Source: Paludibacter sp. 221
Lineage (GTDB): Bacteria > Bacteroidota > Bacteroidia > Bacteroidales > Paludibacteraceae
NCBI RefSeq assembly: GCF_010501035.1
Contig: NZ_QVMH01000001.1
Location: forward strand, 13,759-77,758
Direction of reading: 5' to 3'
Length of the DNA stretch: 64,000 nucleotides
Part shown: positions 60,736 through 64,000 of the stretch, piece by piece
Layout: each line of letters begins with the position of its first letter
Position numbering within the stretch: position 1 is the first letter of the stretch
Program-made: the position numbers and the translations under genes
Notes under the pieces: generated by a model
Databases searched by the model: none
What the model was told of the DNA's origin: nothing
Seen by the model: only the letters and a program-made list of their open reading frames with translations

Positions 60736-62943
60736 ATGATACTTAAAAGATTCCCCGTTGAATACCAAATGGACTCGCAGGATTGCGGTCCTGCTTCCCT
60801 GAAAATAATCGCAAAACATTTCGGTAAATACTACTCTCTTCAGTACCTGCGTGACCGGTGCGGAATAACCAAAGAAGGTGTTTCGTTGTTGGATATCAGT
60901 ACGGGAGCCGAAAGCATTGGCCTACGTACATTGGCAATAAAATGTACAGTACAGGATGTAGTGAACAGTATCCCTTTTCCTGCTGTAATTTTTTGGAAAG
61001 AAAGCCATTTTATTGTGGTTTATTATGCCGATAAAAAATATATATGGGTGTCAGATCCCGCTAAAGGCAGAGTGAAATATACCCATGAGGAATTCCGTTT
61101 GGGGTGGTATCAGGATGGAGAACAACAGGGAGTTTTACTCGCTATAGAGCCTACCGTTGACTTTAAAGACCGGAAAGAAGACCGGAAACAACATAAAAAT
61201 AGTTTCGGGAGCATTTTAAAATACTTCTATCCTTATAAGAAACAGTTTGTGCTCATATTTGTCATAATGCTGATTGTTACTTTGCTGCAAGCTGTACTTC
61301 CATTTATTTCGAAAGCGGTGATTGATGTCGGGATAAAAACCTCGGATGTAAATTTCATCAACATGGTGTTAATCGGGAATATTAGTATATTGCTCAGTGT
61401 AATGATCTTTAATGTATTACGGGATTGGCTGCTGTTGCATATAACTTCCCGTGTGAACATTGCCCTCATATCTGATTATTTAGTAAAACTGATGAAACTG
61501 CCTGTCAGTTTTTTCGAGAATAAACTTTTTGGAGATATTCTTCAACGTGCAAAAGACCATGAACGTATTAGGGACTTTGTGATGAACAATTCGTTAGCCT
61601 TGATATTTTCATCATTAACTTTTGTTGTTTTTGCGATTATACTACTTATATATAACGCTGTAATATTCTACATATTCCTGGCCGGCTCCATTCTGTATGT
61701 TGGCTGGGTGCTGTTATTTCTCAAAATCAGGAAAAAGCTGGATTGGGAATATTTTGAATTGTTGTCAAAAGACCAGAGTTATTGGGTCGAAACCATCTCG
61801 GCCATGCAAGATATCAAAGTGTATAACTATGAAAAACACCGACGTTGGAAATGGGAAGAAATTCAGGCTAGGCTTTACCATATAAATAAGCGGGTACTGA
61901 CCGTAACCAATGCACAAAATCTGGGAGCACAATTTATAGATAATATAAAAAATATGGCTATCGTATTTTTTTGTGCGACTGCTGTAATTAATGGGGAGAT
62001 TACTTTTGGTGTTATGATATCCACTCAGTTTATTATCGGTATGCTGAATGGACCGTTAATACAGTTCATCAACTTTGTTGTATCGGCACAATACGCGAAA
62101 ATCAGCTTTTTGCGTATGAATGAAATCCGGCAATTGGAAGATGAAGACGAATTATTATCCATAGGTAACAATTCTATACTTCCTGAAGACAGGACTATAA
62201 CTCTCGAAAACGTGATGTTCCAATATACCCCGAACGGTTCGATGGTTCTTCGGAATATTTACTTACAAATCCCTGAAAAAAAGGTAACAGCTATCGTTGG
62301 AGGTAGTGGAAGTGGAAAGTCAACATTACTAAAATTGCTTGTCCGACTTTATAAGCCAAGTTATGGTGATATTAAAATGGGAGGTATGAATGTCAGCGCC
62401 GTTAATTTACGCCAATGGCGTAATCTGTGTGGAGTTGTAATGCAAGACGGAAAAATATTCAGCGATACTATTTTGAATAATATCGTGCTTGACGATGAAC
62501 ATATTGATTACGACAAACTAAGAAGAGCTTGTCGTATCGCTCAGATAGAAAATGAAATAAATGAAATGCCTAAAGACTATGAAACAAAAATAGGGGAAAC
62601 CGGTCGTGGTATAAGTGGTGGTCAGAAGCAACGTTTATTAATTGCGCGTGCCTTATATCGAAATCCAGAATTCCTGTTTCTCGATGAAGCTACCAACTCA
62701 TTGGATACTATCAATGAACAAAAAATAGTAGAAGCATTAAATGGAGCTTTTAAGCAAAGAACAGTGGTTATTATTGCACACAGGCTGAGTACAATCCGAA
62801 ATGCAGACCAAATAGTTGTTTTGGATAAAGGTTTTATTGTTGAGGTTGGCACACACAAGCAACTGATGGAGAGTAAGAGGCATTATTATCAATTAGTAAA
62901 TTCTCAAATGCAATCGTTAGAAGTTGATTGTTGTGACCAATGA
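60736..62943 (+). CDS. peptidase-containing ABC transporter (C39)
   Basis: 735 residues. The C39 domain (1-140) has catalytic Cys in QDCGPAS (Cys17), the His in SHFIVV and Asp in DPAKG. Six membrane helices follow (about 165-450). The ATPase domain has Walker A GGSGSGKST, signature ISGGQKQR, Walker B LFLDEAT and the switch His in IAHRLST. It should cut the leader of the GG peptide (58918) and pump the core, with HlyD. Confidence 0.93.
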   Translation: MILKRFPVEYQMDSQDCGPASLKIIAKHFGKYYSLQYLRDRCGITKEGVSLLDISTGAESIGLRTLAIKCTVQDVVNSIPFPAVIFWKESHFIVVYYADKKYIWVSDPAKGRVKYTHEEFRLGWYQDGEQQGVLLAIEPTVDFKDRKEDRKQHKNSFGSILKYFYPYKKQFVLIFVIMLIVTLLQAVLPFISKAVIDVGIKTSDVNFINMVLIGNISILLSVMIFNVLRDWLLLHITSRVNIALISDYLVKLMKLPVSFFENKLFGDILQRAKDHERIRDFVMNNSLALIFSSLTFVVFAIILLIYNAVIFYIFLAGSILYVGWVLLFLKIRKKLDWEYFELLSKDQSYWVETISAMQDIKVYNYEKHRRWKWEEIQARLYHINKRVLTVTNAQNLGAQFIDNIKNMAIVFFCATAVINGEITFGVMISTQFIIGMLNGPLIQFINFVVSAQYAKISFLRMNEIRQLEDEDELLSIGNNSILPEDRTITLENVMFQYTPNGSMVLRNIYLQIPEKKVTAIVGGSGSGKSTLLKLLVRLYKPSYGDIKMGGMNVSAVNLRQWRNLCGVVMQDGKIFSDTILNNIVLDDEHIDYDKLRRACRIAQIENEINEMPKDYETKIGETGRGISGGQKQRLLIARALYRNPEFLFLDEATNSLDTINEQKIVEALNGAFKQRTVVIIAHRLSTIRNADQIVVLDKGFIVEVGTHKQLMESKRHYYQLVNSQMQSLEVDCCDQ

Positions 62944-62951
62944 ATCTTTGA

Positions 62952-62990
62952 CTAGTCCTAAAAAAAACTGTAACGGTTTTTTAGGACTAG
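62952..62990 (+). terminator. terminator of the export operon
   Basis: CTAGTCCTAAAAAA (62952-62965) pairs with TTTTTTAGGACTAG (62977-62990). A second short palindrome, AAGTTAC/GTAACTT, lies at 62994-63012. Both probably stop converging transcription with asnA. Confidence 0.8.
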
Positions 62991-63068
62991 CCCAAGTTAC
63001 ATATTGTAACTTTTGAAAATTACAAAGGGACTTTTGGGACAGCCCCATTATCTTATTTTTTATCTTTC

Positions 63069-64000
63069 TTATATCAAGTGAATATCGAGTTTTTTACATT
63101 CTTCGCGCATTTCCTCCGACCAGATACTTGCCTGTATCTCCCCAATATGGGCTTTACGAAGGAAAAACATACACAGGCGCGACTGCCCTATACCTCCTCC
63201 GATAGAAAGCGGAAGGCTACCTTCGACCAATCGTTTGTGAAAATACAACTCCAAACGGTCTTGTTTACCTGTAATTTCCAACTGTTTCAGCAAGGCTTCT
63301 TTATTCACACGGATACCCATCGACGACACTTCAAACGGTATATTCAGTACCGGATTCCACAACATAATATCGCCATTAAGCCCCGGAAGCCCTTTCTCGC
63401 CAGCCGTGGTCCAATCGTCATAATCAGGAGCACGCCCATCGTGCTTGCTGCCATTGCTTAGCGTACTGCCTATACCTATGATGAATACGGCTTTGTGCTT
63501 TTTGGTAATTTCATGCTCGCGCTCCTTGGGCGACAAGTCCGGATACATCTGCAATAACTCCTCCGAATGAATGAAAGTAATTTCGGCTGGCAGGCAGGGC
63601 TTTATTTCCGGAAAACTTTCGGAAATCAGGTATTCGGTACACAAAAAGGCAGCATAAATACGACGTACAATAGATTTCAGAAAGTCGATATTACGCTCGT
63701 CTTCCGACATCACACGCTCCCAGTCCCACTGGTCGACATACAACGAGTGTATATTCCCCAACTCCTCGTCGGCACGTATAGCGTTCATATCGGTATAAAT
63801 ACCATAGCCTTCTTCGATATTATAATCGGCCAGCGTAACACGCTTCCACTTTGCCAGCGAATGTACAACTTCGGCACAAGCATCGCCCATATCTTTGATA
63901 GGAAAATTAACGGCGCGTTCCACCCCATTCAAATCATCATTAAGACCAGTACCCCGCAATACAAAAAGAGGTGCAGTAACACGGCGCAAGCGCAATTCGG
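63069..64000 (-). CDS. asnA: aspartate-ammonia ligase (partial at window end)
   Basis: Makes asparagine from aspartate and ammonia with ATP. About 310 residues are visible of a family near 340; the 5' end lies beyond 64000. Landmarks are SIGGGIGQSRLCMFFL (class II synthetase motif 3, near the end), LYVDQWDWE and FIIGIGSTLSNGSKHDGR. Convergent with the export operon. Its intact chromosomal look suggests the accessory region ends between 62944 and 63068. Confidence 0.95.
   Translation of the reverse strand, partial: ELRLRRVTAPLFVLRGTGLNDDLNGVERAVNFPIKDMGDACAEVVHSLAKWKRVTLADYNIEEGYGIYTDMNAIRADEELGNIHSLYVDQWDWERVMSEDERNIDFLKSIVRRIYAAFLCTEYLISESFPEIKPCLPAEITFIHSEELLQMYPDLSPKEREHEITKKHKAVFIIGIGSTLSNGSKHDGRAPDYDDWTTAGEKGLPGLNGDIMLWNPVLNIPFEVSSMGIRVNKEALLKQLEITGKQDRLELYFHKRLVEGSLPLSIGGGIGQSRLCMFFLRKAHIGEIQASIWSEEMREECKKLDIHLI

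Noticed and set aside
4235-62943. Island running from tRNA-Ser to asnA as one unit
   Set aside because: Possible, but no direct repeat of the tRNA 3' end was found before asnA, so I did not extend the island over the prophage and export locus.
62991-63050. IS terminal repeat (GGGACAGCCCC-like end)
   Set aside because: The stretch GGGACTTTTGGGACAGCCCC resembles insertion-sequence ends in Bacteroidota, but no transposase remnant or second end is present.

Overview
The window is Bacteroidota, most likely Bacteroidales. Promoters fit the TTG-N19-TAnnTTTG pattern of the group, start codons lack Shine-Dalgarno sequences, and the chromosomal markers (fabH, rpmF, a DUF177 protein, gldG, asnA) fit. 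A Dysgonomonas-like genome is a guess; the genus cannot be fixed from sequence alone.

Layout. (1) 1-3897: chromosomal genes on the minus strand: fabH, rpmF, yceD-like, gldG. (2) 3898-3982: tRNA-Ser(UGA), with a perfect promoter and a terminator. (3) 4235-24549: an accessory island beginning at the tRNA. It carries a tyrosine integrase, a RhuM-like protein, two helix-turn-helix proteins, a ParA/DUF3408 set, a MobC-like protein plus relaxase with an oriT-like region, then a second, invertase-type tyrosine recombinase. (4) 12532-12910: a 315-bp segment between 32-bp inverted repeats (31/32 identical), holding a TATCTTTG promoter that points away from the next operon in this copy. This looks like a phase-variable promoter in the OFF state. 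(5) 13028-20483: a seven-gene operon (membrane protein, YidD-domain protein, HerA/DUF87 ATPase, very acidic protein, YdjI-like SPFH-SHOCT protein, four-TM protein, zinc-ribbon/TPR protein). This is my main candidate for an undescribed system, plausibly a membrane-associated stress or anti-phage machine under ON/OFF control. (6) 21008-24549: an AbiEi-like DUF6088 gene with a palindromic operator, then a winged-helix regulator, an AbiEii-like nucleotidyltransferase, a calcineurin-like phosphoesterase and a mini-protein.

(7) About 24700-58000: a transposable Mu-like prophage. The left part holds a CI/S24 repressor, small early genes, a MuA-type DDE transposase, a MuB-like ATPase, a second ATPase, Gam and a string of small genes. 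Head genes (34971-41340) are on the minus strand. Protease/scaffold, capsid, contractile tail, lysis, fibre and Dam methylase genes (41539-57922) are on the plus strand. Special features are a small structured RNA candidate inside the head operon, a probable -1 frameshift in the tail chaperone gene, a nested scaffold start, a toxin-like tail on the Mu F-like head protein, a leucine-rich-repeat fibre, a one-gene spanin and a probable lysogenic-conversion gene. I could not define the exact phage ends.

(8) 58112-62943: a peptide-export locus with a CPBP membrane protein, a double-glycine peptide with a Thr/Gly/Tyr-repeat core, HlyD and a C39-peptidase ABC transporter, closed by a strong terminator. 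(9) 63069-64000: chromosomal asnA, cut by the window end.

How the parts relate: the island supplies mobility, a phase-variable operon and toxin-antitoxin-like genes. The Mu-like phage has landed in or beside it, and the export locus may be resident or further cargo.
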